Below, piece after piece: positions 24,055 through 33,973 of a DNA stretch of 64,000 nt. Below the pieces are notes generated by a model that did no database searches, was not told the DNA's origin, and worked only from the letters and a program-made list of their open reading frames with translations. Location: IMG/VR virus record IMGVR_UViG_3300025543_005580, positions 1 through 64,000 of that record; one strand, written 5' to 3'. The translations under genes were made by a program, and so were the position numbers. The DNA comes from a virus. The stretch's first letter is position 1, and each line of letters begins with the position of its first letter.

Positions 24055-27000
24055 TTAAAAATCTGTATTTACTGACACTTTGGTTTTTCCACCATATTCA
24101 TTTATATAAAAATAATATACTACTCCCTTTTTATTAATCATATTTGTTCTTATCAAGAGGAGCCACGCTTTGAAATTTGCTAAGTTAGGTTCTTGAATTT
24201 TGTATATTTGTTTTTGTATTGATGGTTGTGATAGCCATTTATTAAATGCGTCTCTAGCTCCTTCTTCGTTATCATTAAGTATACCTCCACTATAAGGACT
24301 AAATAAGTGTCCTCCATTTTTTCCTTCATTATCTCTTAGGTTAAAAATCTCAATAATTCTACTATTTAAATCAGAAAGTGCTCGTAAAGATTCCTCTTCT
24401 TTTGGACGAGTTGGATTGAATATGTCTCCATTGTCACCAGTGTTACCAGTGTTACCTGCTAAATTTAAATAAAGTTTACGGATTTTAGGAGTTGGTAGCA
24501 TATCTGATTTACCTGTGTCACTAGAATTATGTGTGTACCATCCAGGTTTGTCTATCTTCCATGATGTTGTTCCTTTTTTAGGGAATAAACGATTCCAATT
24601 TTCTTGGTTAAAAATAAATTTAGGGATACTACTATGTTCGGATTGGAGTTTTTTAAAAAGAGATAAAAGAGTGTTATATTGAGCATCGGTTATTTCTTGA
24701 CCATATGTATGACCTTTATATGGGGATGGTTTTCCATCAAATCCAACTAATTTTACCATAGGGGATTGGTTAGGTTGTTTTAATGTACCATCTGCATTTG
24801 TATTTGAACTACTTTTGAAACCAATGTTTTGAAGACTTATACCAATAGAAGGTGAATTTGCATTACCAGCATGAAAAGCTCTATATTTATTATTCATAAT
24901 TTGTTCATTATGACCAGCACCATCTATAATGTAATGATAAGATAATCCTTTTTGATCACCTCCTGCTTTTGTTTGGTCTCTATTGTTAAGGAATTGGATT
25001 GTTTGTAAACCCTTATCAGTAAGTTGCCATCCAGCACTATAGTGGAGGAATATTTGGCTTTTTTCAAATTCTTTTGCTTGGTATGCTGTTGGTTTTAATG
25101 GGAATCCACTTGTGATTGTTACATTAGTATCCCCATAATCTTGGTTAGTCCCCCTTGAACTATTATCGTAATTAGTATTATTGTTTCGTTTTCTACCCTC
25201 TACAGATTCTAATTTTGTATCTGATTTGGGTGAGAATGGGTTTTTAGGGACTGCTATAGAATTTATTTTAGTTTCCCATTTATTTCCAATAATACTATGT
25301 TCTACCCCACTAATTAAAAATTCTAAGGAATTTGGATAATTTGATGGGAGAAATGAAGTATCAGTTATAAATTTTTGATATACCCTCATCCCAGATAACC
25401 CATCCATTGTTAATGAAAGATTAAAAGGTAAGAATCCTGAACTTGCAGTAGCATATTTGTTATATTTTAATCCTTCTGTTGAATTTTCATCTTCAGTTTC
25501 GTTTTTTAATTGAGTTTTCTTTGATTGATCAAATTCAATTATAGTTTGAACACAAGTTTTAAAAGCACTTACATTTTCGGGGTTAAAGGTTGGTTTTCCT
25601 TCACCATTAGGAGAACCTATTTCTTGCAAAAATGCACCTAAGTTTTTTAATGTTTGGGTATAATTTTTTTCAGTTGATTCTTCTTCTGCTTTATCTGCTT
25701 CTTCATCAGTAATACCGGGGGATGTAATTATTGGTTTTATTCTGTCTGCAAAACCATTATTCATTCTAGAAACTCCAGTAGCATCTTCTCCTGTAATTTG
25801 TCCATTACTATTAGCCCCTATAGTAATCATAGTAGCTAGGTTAGGAGAAATTGAAGTTTCAAATGAGAAATCAGTAATAAACCCTGAGGTTTGGTTTCCC
25901 TTTTCGGGGATGTAGTAACCATATATATCAAAAGCAGCTAATTTAGTTGATATCGGGGGGTTGTATAGGTTTTCTAAAAAATAGTCTCTATCAGGAAGTG
26001 GGTTTGTATCTATAATTCTTAAAGTATTTGTTTCTTCAACAAATGTAGGTTCTATTTTACTATAGTTACCTGTTGAATCGTTCCAACCATTACATAATGA
26101 ATTTATAAAATCAATTAATGCTACTTTTCCTTCTACAACATTATTAGATAAGCAAGATAAAACAAAATCTATATTAAAATAGATATTCATTAACTTTCCA
26201 TATCTATTTTCTCCTCTTTCTTTTTCAAATTCTTCTCCTTTAGGTAGATATTTCATAATAACTCCATTAGAAAATTCATTACTATAAGAAACTTGACATA
26301 CTCTGTTATCTGTTGGGTATTGGCGAGCGGCTAGAATTATTAAATTAGTTTCTGCATCAGTATCTATAAAAAATAATTTTTGTTTTTCTACATCGGGAAC
26401 TATATTAGTAGATATCCAATCTAAAAGTCTACCAAAATGGATGAAGTAATGAGGAGGAACCCCATTTTCATATTCTTGTCTTATATAAGATGTTATTTTT
26501 TCATTTTTTGCATTTCTACCTGTAATCCTTGTTATTCCTGCATTATTTGCTGCTAGTGTATCAAATAGAATAATATTATCATATATCCATCTTCCTAAGG
26601 AATTAGCATCTCTATTAGCATAAACACCTGCTTGTCCTATAGCTTCTGCATTTGCTTTTTTTTCTTCAAACTGCTTAATTGCGTCTAGTGCCTTTTTAAC
26701 ATTTAATTGTTCATTAAATTCAGCATATTGATCATTAAGTACCTGTTGATTTGAGGTTGATTCTGCAGGAAATGCACCTACATCATATGCAGCGGCGCTA
26801 GTGTTTGAACTTTTGTATATTTTATCTCTCTCTTTCTCACTTTGTTCTACTACTTCATACGCTCTATCTAAACCAGTATTGAATTTATCACCTAAAAGGA
26901 TATTAGTCCTTAATGATTCAATAACATCACCCATACTTCTAAGTATAACGGTAACATCATAGGAACCATCTTTATTAAAAGTCCAATTAAAATTAACTAC

Positions 27001-27690
27001 TTTACCTAAAAGAGCATCATAGTTACCATTGGAATCTAGTCTAAGTTTATTTATATATTCATAATAGGTTGAATATTTAATAGGTTTAGCTCCTTTTAAA
27101 CCTAAAAATGAATCCATTAAAGTAAATTCATTATCGGGGATATGTGTCCCATCATTTTGGTAATAAGAACTATGACCCCATTCTAATAACATTGTAAATC
27201 CTAAACGAAGATATAAAGTATCAATAATATCAAATTGAACTCTATTATGACATTTGATTTGTATTGTTGATGTTTTTAATGAACCTCTAGTTTCTGTTTT
27301 AGTACTCATAGCCACAATACCCGGCATAGGAGTTAAACCTTGTTCATTACCTCCAATACCATAAGCAAAATTACCATGAAGTGGGGTTACAGAGTCTGAG
27401 CCTGAGACTGAGGATGAAACTATTCCTGATCTTTGGGTAGGGATTTTTGACTCAAATCTAGAGACACCATTAAAAAGGACATATTCTTTAGCTAATTCAT
27501 TTGCTAAAAGACCTAAATTTCTAGCATCTATTTCTACATCTACAGAAGAACCCATTCGAACCCATCCCGTTCTTGAATTTAAAAACGTATTAATTGAATT
27601 ATCTCGGGTTTTAGAACCATATATTTCTTGACGTTTTTCAATTTGACTAACTATTGTTTGATTAAAACCTTCTCCTATTATATTTCCCAT
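24055..27690 (-). CDS. Baseplate hub/tail lysin with Amidase_2 domain, 1211 aa
   Basis: The N-terminal two thirds contain QGLTPMPGIVAMSTKTETRG and FDIIDTLYLRLGFTMLLEWG, a block I associate with T4-like marine phage hub or baseplate proteins. The segment from about residue 870 to 1065 is a zinc amidase of the T7-lysozyme/PGRP type: IFLHYSAGW (about H882), LSYHYIIDGAG, YRAFHAGN (about H940) and WYTHNSSDTGKSD (third ligand near 1052). It would cut peptidoglycan during DNA entry. The C-terminal 150 residues are linker plus a small domain. No frameshift or truncation is seen. Confidence 0.8.
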   Translation of the reverse strand: MGNIIGEGFNQTIVSQIEKRQEIYGSKTRDNSINTFLNSRTGWVRMGSSVDVEIDARNLGLLANELAKEYVLFNGVSRFESKIPTQRSGIVSSSVSGSDSVTPLHGNFAYGIGGNEQGLTPMPGIVAMSTKTETRGSLKTSTIQIKCHNRVQFDIIDTLYLRLGFTMLLEWGHSSYYQNDGTHIPDNEFTLMDSFLGLKGAKPIKYSTYYEYINKLRLDSNGNYDALLGKVVNFNWTFNKDGSYDVTVILRSMGDVIESLRTNILLGDKFNTGLDRAYEVVEQSEKERDKIYKSSNTSAAAYDVGAFPAESTSNQQVLNDQYAEFNEQLNVKKALDAIKQFEEKKANAEAIGQAGVYANRDANSLGRWIYDNIILFDTLAANNAGITRITGRNAKNEKITSYIRQEYENGVPPHYFIHFGRLLDWISTNIVPDVEKQKLFFIDTDAETNLIILAARQYPTDNRVCQVSYSNEFSNGVIMKYLPKGEEFEKERGENRYGKLMNIYFNIDFVLSCLSNNVVEGKVALIDFINSLCNGWNDSTGNYSKIEPTFVEETNTLRIIDTNPLPDRDYFLENLYNPPISTKLAAFDIYGYYIPEKGNQTSGFITDFSFETSISPNLATMITIGANSNGQITGEDATGVSRMNNGFADRIKPIITSPGITDEEADKAEEESTEKNYTQTLKNLGAFLQEIGSPNGEGKPTFNPENVSAFKTCVQTIIEFDQSKKTQLKNETEDENSTEGLKYNKYATASSGFLPFNLSLTMDGLSGMRVYQKFITDTSFLPSNYPNSLEFLISGVEHSIIGNKWETKINSIAVPKNPFSPKSDTKLESVEGRKRNNNTNYDNSSRGTNQDYGDTNVTITSGFPLKPTAYQAKEFEKSQIFLHYSAGWQLTDKGLQTIQFLNNRDQTKAGGDQKGLSYHYIIDGAGHNEQIMNNKYRAFHAGNANSPSIGISLQNIGFKSSSNTNADGTLKQPNQSPMVKLVGFDGKPSPYKGHTYGQEITDAQYNTLLSLFKKLQSEHSSIPKFIFNQENWNRLFPKKGTTSWKIDKPGWYTHNSSDTGKSDMLPTPKIRKLYLNLAGNTGNTGDNGDIFNPTRPKEEESLRALSDLNSRIIEIFNLRDNEGKNGGHLFSPYSGGILNDNEEGARDAFNKWLSQPSIQKQIYKIQEPNLANFKAWLLLIRTNMINKKGVVYYFYINEYGGKTKVSVNTDF

Positions 27691-27691
27691 A

Positions 27692-27988
27692 TTAAGAGTT
27701 TATTCTTTTAAATTGTTGTACTATTGCTCCTTGATTTGTAGGGATTCTAATTTGAATACCTTCTGGGATTATTAATGAATTTTGTGGGATTGATGGGTTT
27801 GCTATTGATATGACCCACCATAATGAACTATCTTGATAGTACTGTTGTGCTAATATATCAAATCTGTCTCCCCTAGATGTATAAACATATATATCATTAT
27901 TAGATAAAGGAATCTCTGGGTAACGAGTTGTTACATAGGAGAGTTTTTTCTTAGTTCTAATTTTTGGTATGTTATTATATCTATTCAT
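27692..27988 (-). CDS. LysM/gp53-like baseplate protein, 98 aa
   Basis: 98 residues. DRFDILAQQYYQDSSLWWVI and NPSIPQNSLIIPEGIQIRIP are the two halves of a LysM-like fold as found in tail protein X and the C-terminus of T4 gp53. In contractile tails this type joins the tail end to the hub or wedge. It lies 1 nt before the hub gene. Confidence 0.8.
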   Translation of the reverse strand: MNRYNNIPKIRTKKKLSYVTTRYPEIPLSNNDIYVYTSRGDRFDILAQQYYQDSSLWWVISIANPSIPQNSLIIPEGIQIRIPTNQGAIVQQFKRINS

Positions 27989-27991
27989 TTT

Positions 27992-29884
27992 TTATTTGAC
28001 ATAATTTGTTTGGAGAGATGAATTTGAAGTCCCTGTTGCTAGAGCAATGTATCTTTCATCTCCATATGTATTTTCATCTTCCAAATTAGGAAGAGGTTTA
28101 CTCATTGGAGTAGTAATATCTATTTTAGAGGGAATAAAGTTATGTATTGGAGTAAAGCTTGCTTGTACTTCTATTCTATGGGATAATTCTTTAACTGTAG
28201 AATCATAATCTCCATCATCATTTATTCCTATCTCCCAAGGAGAATCTTCAGGTATAGTATAATCTAAAGAAGTAAAAAACCCAGGTTGTTCATATAAATA
28301 ACCCCCAACAGTTAATTGCATTAAGTTACCTCTCATATACCCGTTTAAACTATAATCTGGGGCCATTGTTGATGCTAAATAATTTAATTTTTTATACATA
28401 GGAATAAGCTCTTCTTTTGACTGAGCTGCTACTGTCCAAGATAATGAAACTTGTCTGGAGAACCCATTGTAAGTATAAAAATTTTCACCTCTTCCTAGAT
28501 ACTGAGTTGGTGACCATTCACTATTATAGCTATCCCCCATACTATTTAATAATGCTCTAAAATGCATAAATGTTTTAAATGAAGGATTATCGTTGTCTAT
28601 GGCCGCTATTCTAAATTTAACTAAATCATTTTTAAAATCTCTAGCAGCATTAACATTTTCACTTCTATATATAGGTAATGCATTTATTCTATCTGTTGCT
28701 CCTCTAGAAGTTCCATCAAAATCCTTTTTCCCGGTAGTATAACTAAGAATATTTCCTTTTTTTCCAGGATCACCCATAAGTACTCTACCTTCTATAGTTT
28801 TATTATTTGAAGGATCATAATCTGGGGCTTTAGAAATAATAGAATTTGGTATTGTTTGAGTTAAAACACCATTTTGATTTCTTAATTCTTTTCTAAAATC
28901 TATTTGACGAATACCTGTAAATTGTGAAGAATCAGCTAAATCATTTATTAGGTTTTGGTCTAAAGTATTATTACCATTATTAAATACTAAAGGAGTTTGT
29001 TTAGGCCATGTATTACCTGGGGTTATGTCGGGATCGTAAACGTTAAAAAAATATGTTCCGTCTCGTTTCCCATCTTCAGTAAACCTATTATTAATTGGGT
29101 TATAAGTTAAATTTCCATATATTCCAGAAACAGATCCTGAAAATATATATGATTTATTATCCTCATTTGTTCTTGAGGGATCAAAACTACCTGATGATCC
29201 TGTAAAATATAGTGTGTTAAACCATTTATTTTGTTTACCTGTTCTTTGTTCAGGTGAAGCATATCTAATATTTGTTCTACCTATACCTAAATTAGCTCCA
29301 GGACCTCCACCATAAGATAATATACTAGTACCATCTAATGAATTTAATGTAATTCCATCTAATATACTAACACTACCATAATCAATTGATTCTTTTAACC
29401 TCCATAATCTATTTTCCTCTGGCTTTTGGTCTGTTTTAACTCTAACCCCATATAAACTATTATTGTTAGAATATGCTCCAGTGTCCTCAAATGGATTTTT
29501 ACCTTGTTTTTTAAGATGAATACCTAAAGCATTAACACCTGCTTGAGCTAGGGTATTTAATGGGTTATATGCTCCTTCATTTAATACACCGCTTGTTTGT
29601 GTGCGTACTGCTGTTCTAGATAATAATTGTTGTTTTGCTGTAAAAAATAACCCATTAGGTGATTTTAAATCAAAAAACATTTGGGTTAATCTACTTACGT
29701 CAGTAAGTGAGTCAGATACAGCATTTGCTCCTCCTCTAAGGATAAAATCTTCTTGAGAAAATAAATTACTAGCAGAATCCGGAATTGATTTTTGAATATA
29801 AGGTTGGCCACTATCCCCTCCTCCGAGGGTATCCTTCCCATATCTTAGGGACTTAAGATCTGTCTTTAAATCTATTAAAGGCAT
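27992..29884 (-). CDS. Baseplate/tail structural protein, 630 aa
   Basis: 630 residues starting MPLIDLKTDLKSLRYGKDTL. It is rich in Asn, Gly and Tyr, with features such as FNVYDPDITPGNTWPKQTPL and, towards the end, a beta-rich domain, VSLSWTVAAQSKEELIPMYK then GNLMQLTVGGYLYEQPGF. The latter resembles tail or baseplate domains that follow the sheath in T4-like marine phages. Function unknown beyond virion structure. Its ATG overlaps the stop of the 81-aa gene by 1 nt. Confidence 0.75.
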   Translation of the reverse strand: MPLIDLKTDLKSLRYGKDTLGGGDSGQPYIQKSIPDSASNLFSQEDFILRGGANAVSDSLTDVSRLTQMFFDLKSPNGLFFTAKQQLLSRTAVRTQTSGVLNEGAYNPLNTLAQAGVNALGIHLKKQGKNPFEDTGAYSNNNSLYGVRVKTDQKPEENRLWRLKESIDYGSVSILDGITLNSLDGTSILSYGGGPGANLGIGRTNIRYASPEQRTGKQNKWFNTLYFTGSSGSFDPSRTNEDNKSYIFSGSVSGIYGNLTYNPINNRFTEDGKRDGTYFFNVYDPDITPGNTWPKQTPLVFNNGNNTLDQNLINDLADSSQFTGIRQIDFRKELRNQNGVLTQTIPNSIISKAPDYDPSNNKTIEGRVLMGDPGKKGNILSYTTGKKDFDGTSRGATDRINALPIYRSENVNAARDFKNDLVKFRIAAIDNDNPSFKTFMHFRALLNSMGDSYNSEWSPTQYLGRGENFYTYNGFSRQVSLSWTVAAQSKEELIPMYKKLNYLASTMAPDYSLNGYMRGNLMQLTVGGYLYEQPGFFTSLDYTIPEDSPWEIGINDDGDYDSTVKELSHRIEVQASFTPIHNFIPSKIDITTPMSKPLPNLEDENTYGDERYIALATGTSNSSLQTNYVK

Positions 29885-30129
29885 TATCTAGGTGGATTAT
29901 CTAAATACTTTGATGGTGTTTTTCCATCTAAATCTAGTTGTGAAATTGCTAAATTTTGTTCAAATTTTGAATTTAAATTCATTTGTTCAGGATTTTTACC
30001 ATCTAAATCTAATTGTGATTTTTTAAATATTTTAGTAGCTTGGCTACTTAAATCCATTTTTGTGGGAGTCCCACCATCAGCATCTGTTAATGTTGATCCT
30101 TGTTTTTCTAATTTGTTTAAAAGTCCCAT
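29884..30129 (-). CDS. Small repeat protein of the tail operon, 81 aa
   Basis: 81 residues made of a repeated S-Q-L-D-L-D-G-K-x-P unit: SQLDLDGKNPEQMN, SQLDLDGKTPSKYL and a weaker first copy, STLTDADGGTPTKM. Such short linear repeats are typical of small virion or chaperone-like proteins in this type of phage. No known family named. Confidence 0.7.
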   Translation of the reverse strand: MGLLNKLEKQGSTLTDADGGTPTKMDLSSQATKIFKKSQLDLDGKNPEQMNLNSKFEQNLAISQLDLDGKTPSKYLDNPPR

Positions 30130-30144
30130 AATTGTATTTTATTA

Positions 30145-30151
30145 TAAATAT
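30145..30151 (-). promoter_or_regulatory. Late-type ATATTTATAA box before the 81-aa gene
   Basis: The minus strand reads TAATATTTATAATAAAATAC 15 nt before the ATG; the extended AATATTTATAA is shared with the tube and 1011-aa fibre genes. Confidence 0.45.
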
Positions 30152-30156
30152 TAAGT

Positions 30157-32841
30157 TTATTGCATTTTGTAATTAGATACAGACATTGCTGTTCCTACTT
30201 TAGTACCATCTAAATAAACATTTCCTCCTGATTTTACTGCTGCTAATAATTCATCAAATTTAGCATATAATTTATCAAGTGGAATAACAGCTTCTGCACC
30301 TGCTTCACCAACAAGAGCATTTGTGGGTTGATTTACAATACCTCCTTTAGCCATAGGTACCGCTCCTTCCATTGATACAGCCGTTGGAGTAATAGTACCT
30401 GCTCTATTTAAATCACGAGCAGCAATCCCAGCATCCGCAGCTAAAGATAAACCTGTACCTACTCCTGGTGCTACTAAATCTAAAAGTCCTAAACCAGCTG
30501 AGCCTAATTCCATTAATGCTCCAGCTCCATCGCCTTTTATTGCTCTATCAATAGCATATCCAACACCAACTACAGATCCTAAAATAGGAATTCTTTTTAA
30601 TAGACTTTTACCTGCAAACTTACCAGCGGTTTTACCAACTGTTTTTGCTAAACCTCCACCGACTTTTGCCGCTCCACCTAATAAACTTCCACCCATTTTA
30701 GAGGCACCACCTAATAATTTACCAGCACCACCTACTCCTTTTGATAATAATTTTCCAACTTTTCCAAATTTTCCCATTCTAGCAGCACGACCCAATACAG
30801 AACGTCCTCCCTTACTGCCTAATCTACCAAATACTCCTTTACCAGTCATACCTTTTCCAGGTATCATATCATTAATACCTCCACCTCCAAGACCTCCATC
30901 ACTAGTAACATGAAGAGGATCACCAATCCTTCCTGAAGGTTTGCCTCTTACTGAATTAACAATGCTTCTTCCTACAAGCATCATAGCTCCAATAGAACCA
31001 ACAACAGCGGCTATACCTCCAGCAAATTTTATTACTGCTTTAGCTGCTGGGTTGTTTTCTATCATCTCAAACATATGAGTAACACCATTTACTATTGACT
31101 CTAAGGGTCCCGCTATTAAAGATGTAAATCCATCTTTTATTCTTTGGACAGATGTAGCTAAAGCTTCACCTGATGCTTCTTGTTGTTCTTGGAGTTTTAC
31201 AGCATCTGCTATTGTTATTCCTTTGTCTTTTGCTATTTTTGCTAGTAATTCTTCTTTTCGTAATGAATCTGCTAATTCATCAGATGTCATATTTGCTGCT
31301 TTTGCTATAGCTTCTTGTTGTATAACATTTAGTTTTTGGAAATCAGTGTAGCTACCTACTTGTTTTCTAACTTCAGCAGCTGCTTCTGCTGATTTACCTT
31401 GAAGAGCTAAACTTCTTGCTCTTTCAAAATTTAAATCTTTACCAGTTAACAATTCTGCTTCTAATTCGGCGGATATTGATGATTCAAAATCTAATAATCC
31501 TTTTGTAGAATTTTTAGATTGTTCTAAAGTCATACCTAATTTTTGAGCTTGAGTTACTGCTCTAGCAAGTTCACCTGGGTTGTTTCTATAGTTAGCTCGT
31601 AAAGCACCACTTATACTAAGTGTTTCTTCTAATACTTTTTTATTACTTAATACTCCTTTATTAATACCACCTATAGTATCATATATACCTTCTTGACTTT
31701 CACCTGTAAGGATAGAATATTCGGCTATTTTAGCTGCTTCACTAGCTTGTAAACCTGCTCTATGTACTAATGCTGTTTGAGTATCTAATTGTTGTTGAGA
31801 ATATACAACGGATGTGCCTAAAGCCTCATTTAATTGTGCATTAGATTCTCTAGTACGTTGCATACTTTGAGCGGCTTCATGAGAGTTCATTGATATCTCT
31901 CTCATTTGTGCATTAAATTCTTTTGCAGTTGATGTACTAACTCCTAAATTACGTGCTATTTCTGCTGTTTGTAGACTAGTTTCAGTACCTATAGTATATA
32001 ACGTACTTGCTATTTTACCTAAAACGGCTAATTGTACTGCTGGGTCGTTAAGGAGAGAATCTTTTAAAGTACTAAATATACCCCCAATAGCAGCACCTAT
32101 AACTTTAAAGCCACTACCTGTTTTTGCAGCCGTTCGCATACTTTTAGAAATTTCATCTATTGATTCAGATTCAATTCCTATTTTACTTAAAGTACCTGCT
32201 ATTCCTTTAAATAATTGCCCTGTAATTCCTAGGGTTTTTTGAATTTCTCTTTCAAGTTCTACGTGCTCCTTTGTCTCTCTAACAATTTTGTGAAGTGAGG
32301 AGTATTCATCCTCTAATGCGTCATTTACTTCACTAATATATTTAGGAAGTTCTTTTAGTCTTTTTGCCTCGGAAGCATCAAGTTTTTCTGTTTTTTGCTT
32401 TTTTTCTAATTTTTCTTTTTCTAATATAGCATTTTGTCCAGATACTCTTAAACGTTCTAGCTCTGCCTTAAGTTGTTTATATTGGTTTTTTAATTGTTGT
32501 AAGGATAAAACATTTTCATCCTTTTTATGTTCTGAAAGTTTTTCTGAGGAGGAAATAATATTTCTATAAGACTTATTTATGTCTTTAAGGACTCCTGAGG
32601 TACCTGTTAATTCTTGATATGAATCATTAAGAGACTCTGTTAAACCATCATATACATTTGCTAATTCCTGAACCTCATTGTTCATGAGTCGAACTTGAGC
32701 ATTGGCTGATTTTAGATTTCCATCAAATGCTTTAGTTAATTTATCTAAATTAGCAAAACCATCCCCACCTAAACGCTTTATTTCTTCATTTAGTTGTTTT
32801 ATGCGTTTTATTGCATCATCATATTGTTGATTACTAGCCAT
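30157..32841 (-). CDS. Tape measure protein, 894 aa
   Basis: Long, helical and repetitive. The first 220 residues are coiled-coil-rich (KRIKQLNEEIKRLGGDGF, LKNQYKQLKAELERLR). Hydrophobic helices lie near 590-630 (FAGGIAAVVGSIGAMMLVG), a Gly-rich region follows, and the end has AKGGIVNQPTNALVGEAGAE followed by VIPLDKL, the classical C-terminus of tape measure proteins. The length would predict a tail of about 130 nm at 1.5 angstrom per residue (inference). Position after the chaperone is standard. Confidence 0.88.
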   Translation of the reverse strand: MASNQQYDDAIKRIKQLNEEIKRLGGDGFANLDKLTKAFDGNLKSANAQVRLMNNEVQELANVYDGLTESLNDSYQELTGTSGVLKDINKSYRNIISSSEKLSEHKKDENVLSLQQLKNQYKQLKAELERLRVSGQNAILEKEKLEKKQKTEKLDASEAKRLKELPKYISEVNDALEDEYSSLHKIVRETKEHVELEREIQKTLGITGQLFKGIAGTLSKIGIESESIDEISKSMRTAAKTGSGFKVIGAAIGGIFSTLKDSLLNDPAVQLAVLGKIASTLYTIGTETSLQTAEIARNLGVSTSTAKEFNAQMREISMNSHEAAQSMQRTRESNAQLNEALGTSVVYSQQQLDTQTALVHRAGLQASEAAKIAEYSILTGESQEGIYDTIGGINKGVLSNKKVLEETLSISGALRANYRNNPGELARAVTQAQKLGMTLEQSKNSTKGLLDFESSISAELEAELLTGKDLNFERARSLALQGKSAEAAAEVRKQVGSYTDFQKLNVIQQEAIAKAANMTSDELADSLRKEELLAKIAKDKGITIADAVKLQEQQEASGEALATSVQRIKDGFTSLIAGPLESIVNGVTHMFEMIENNPAAKAVIKFAGGIAAVVGSIGAMMLVGRSIVNSVRGKPSGRIGDPLHVTSDGGLGGGGINDMIPGKGMTGKGVFGRLGSKGGRSVLGRAARMGKFGKVGKLLSKGVGGAGKLLGGASKMGGSLLGGAAKVGGGLAKTVGKTAGKFAGKSLLKRIPILGSVVGVGYAIDRAIKGDGAGALMELGSAGLGLLDLVAPGVGTGLSLAADAGIAARDLNRAGTITPTAVSMEGAVPMAKGGIVNQPTNALVGEAGAEAVIPLDKLYAKFDELLAAVKSGGNVYLDGTKVGTAMSVSNYKMQ

Positions 32842-32861
32842 AGAAGTATATTATATGTCAA

Positions 32862-32868
32862 TAAATAT
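32862..32868 (-). promoter_or_regulatory. ATATTTA box before the tape measure gene
   Basis: The minus strand reads TCATATTTATTGAC 20 nt before the ATG, directly after the terminator at 32871-32896. Confidence 0.4.
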
Positions 32869-32870
32869 GA

Positions 32871-32896
32871 AAGGGCATCATTTTTTTGATGCCCTT
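32871..32896 (-). terminator. Hairpin terminator at the end of the chaperone extension
   Basis: The minus strand reads AAGGGCATCA-AAAAAA-TGATGCCCTT, a perfect ten-pair stem followed by TTC. The extension ORF's TGA lies in it. Confidence 0.65.
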
Positions 32897-33155
32897 GTAA
32901 CATATGTTGGTACTTGAATTTTGTTATTTTCTTTTGCTATTTCTCTAGCAGAACCTTTAACCCAAGTGTCTTCTGGTTTTTCTTTATTATTTAATGATTC
33001 ATAATGTTCATGGATCATTTTAAATGTTAAATTCCTTAACCATATAGGCATGTTATAAATAGTATCATAATCATAACCTCCATTACCATGGAATATTATT
33101 TCATGGATTTGTCTAAACAGATTAAATCTGTAATCATGCGTCAGGCCAAAAAAAG
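32878..33155 (-). CDS. Tail chaperone C-terminal extension, reached by +1 (or -2) frameshift
   Basis: About 92 codons open in the frame +1 relative to the gp26-like gene. The frame opens after a TGA just before a run of seven T (33148-33154) and ends at 32878. It contains LFRQIHEIIFHGNGGYDYDT and NMPIWLRNLTFKMI, then a charged tail. No ATG, GTG or TTG occurs before the internal Met of NMPIW, so it has no good start of its own. The order short ORF, overlap, second ORF, tape measure is that of the G/GT tail assembly chaperones of lambda and many other phages. The frameshift itself is inferred. Confidence 0.65.
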
Positions 33156-33874
33156 TTCATATTAATCGGAATATCGAGGTCCTCCTCTATCCCCTCTAAA
33201 AATTCATATTTGATTTTTGTATCAATCCCTGGATTAATTTTGTTGTAATAGTCTCTAAAAGATTTGGAATCACGAGCTAAAAATGCTGTATCTACAAAAT
33301 TATTTATTGTTGATCTTTCACTATCCCCATTAACTGAAAGGATCATAAATTTAAGTCGTGTAGTTAATTCTTTATTTTCTTCTTTACTTATTTTTTTATA
33401 ACCTTCAATCTCTTTATCAATGTTAGTATCATCTTTTTGGGATAAAAGTTTAAAAGTAATTTTATTACCTGAATGGGGTAATGTATATTCAAACTCATTT
33501 TTACGTGGTTTAAGAATTAAAGATTCATCTAAAGGTTTTTCTTTTAAAGTAGTTAAATCTACCTCAATTTCTTCTCCAGAAAACAAAAATTTATATTCTT
33601 TACCATATCCTAAAATACGAGAAGCAATTAAAATAGCATCTTTATCCCCTATTAGAAGATCTTCGTAATTTATATCACTAATAATTAATGATTGGAGGAG
33701 TTTATCAATTACAACGCCTTTACGTATATAATTTTGATTTGTGAGGATATCTTCTTCTTTTGCGGTCATGTATTTCATTTCAATACTACCAGAAGCTAAA
33801 GTAGATCCCTCAGGGTATAATAAACCTTTAGAAGGTAAATCAACCATTTCACTTGGAAACTTAAATTCGGTCAT
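33134..33874 (-). CDS. Tail assembly chaperone / gp26-like (T4_baseplate family)
   Basis: 246 residues. It starts MTEFKFPSEMVDLPSKGLLY and has MKYMTAKEEDILTNQNYIRK, both typical of the T4 gp26-like baseplate/chaperone family (PF12322-like). It continues with a helical second half and ends in NMNFFWPDA. The last codons TTT TTT TGG contain the seven-T run at 33148-33154. It probably holds the tape measure during tail assembly. A terminator lies upstream, and the tape measure gene follows. Confidence 0.85.
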   Translation of the reverse strand: MTEFKFPSEMVDLPSKGLLYPEGSTLASGSIEMKYMTAKEEDILTNQNYIRKGVVIDKLLQSLIISDINYEDLLIGDKDAILIASRILGYGKEYKFLFSGEEIEVDLTTLKEKPLDESLILKPRKNEFEYTLPHSGNKITFKLLSQKDDTNIDKEIEGYKKISKEENKELTTRLKFMILSVNGDSERSTINNFVDTAFLARDSKSFRDYYNKINPGIDTKIKYEFLEGIEEDLDIPINMNFFWPDA

Positions 33875-33920
33875 AATTTTTATTTGTTAATAACTTTGTT
33901 TTGTTAATACATATGAACAT

Positions 33921-33949
33921 AAAAAAAGAGCTTGACATAGCCAAGCTCT
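33921..33949 (-). terminator. Rho-independent terminator after the tube gene
   Basis: The minus strand reads AGAGCTTG-GCTATGT-CAAGCTCT followed by seven T; the eight-pair stem is perfect. It should cap the abundant sheath/tube message. Confidence 0.85.
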
Positions 33950-33973
33950 CCTTTAAAATATTTGTATTTCTTA

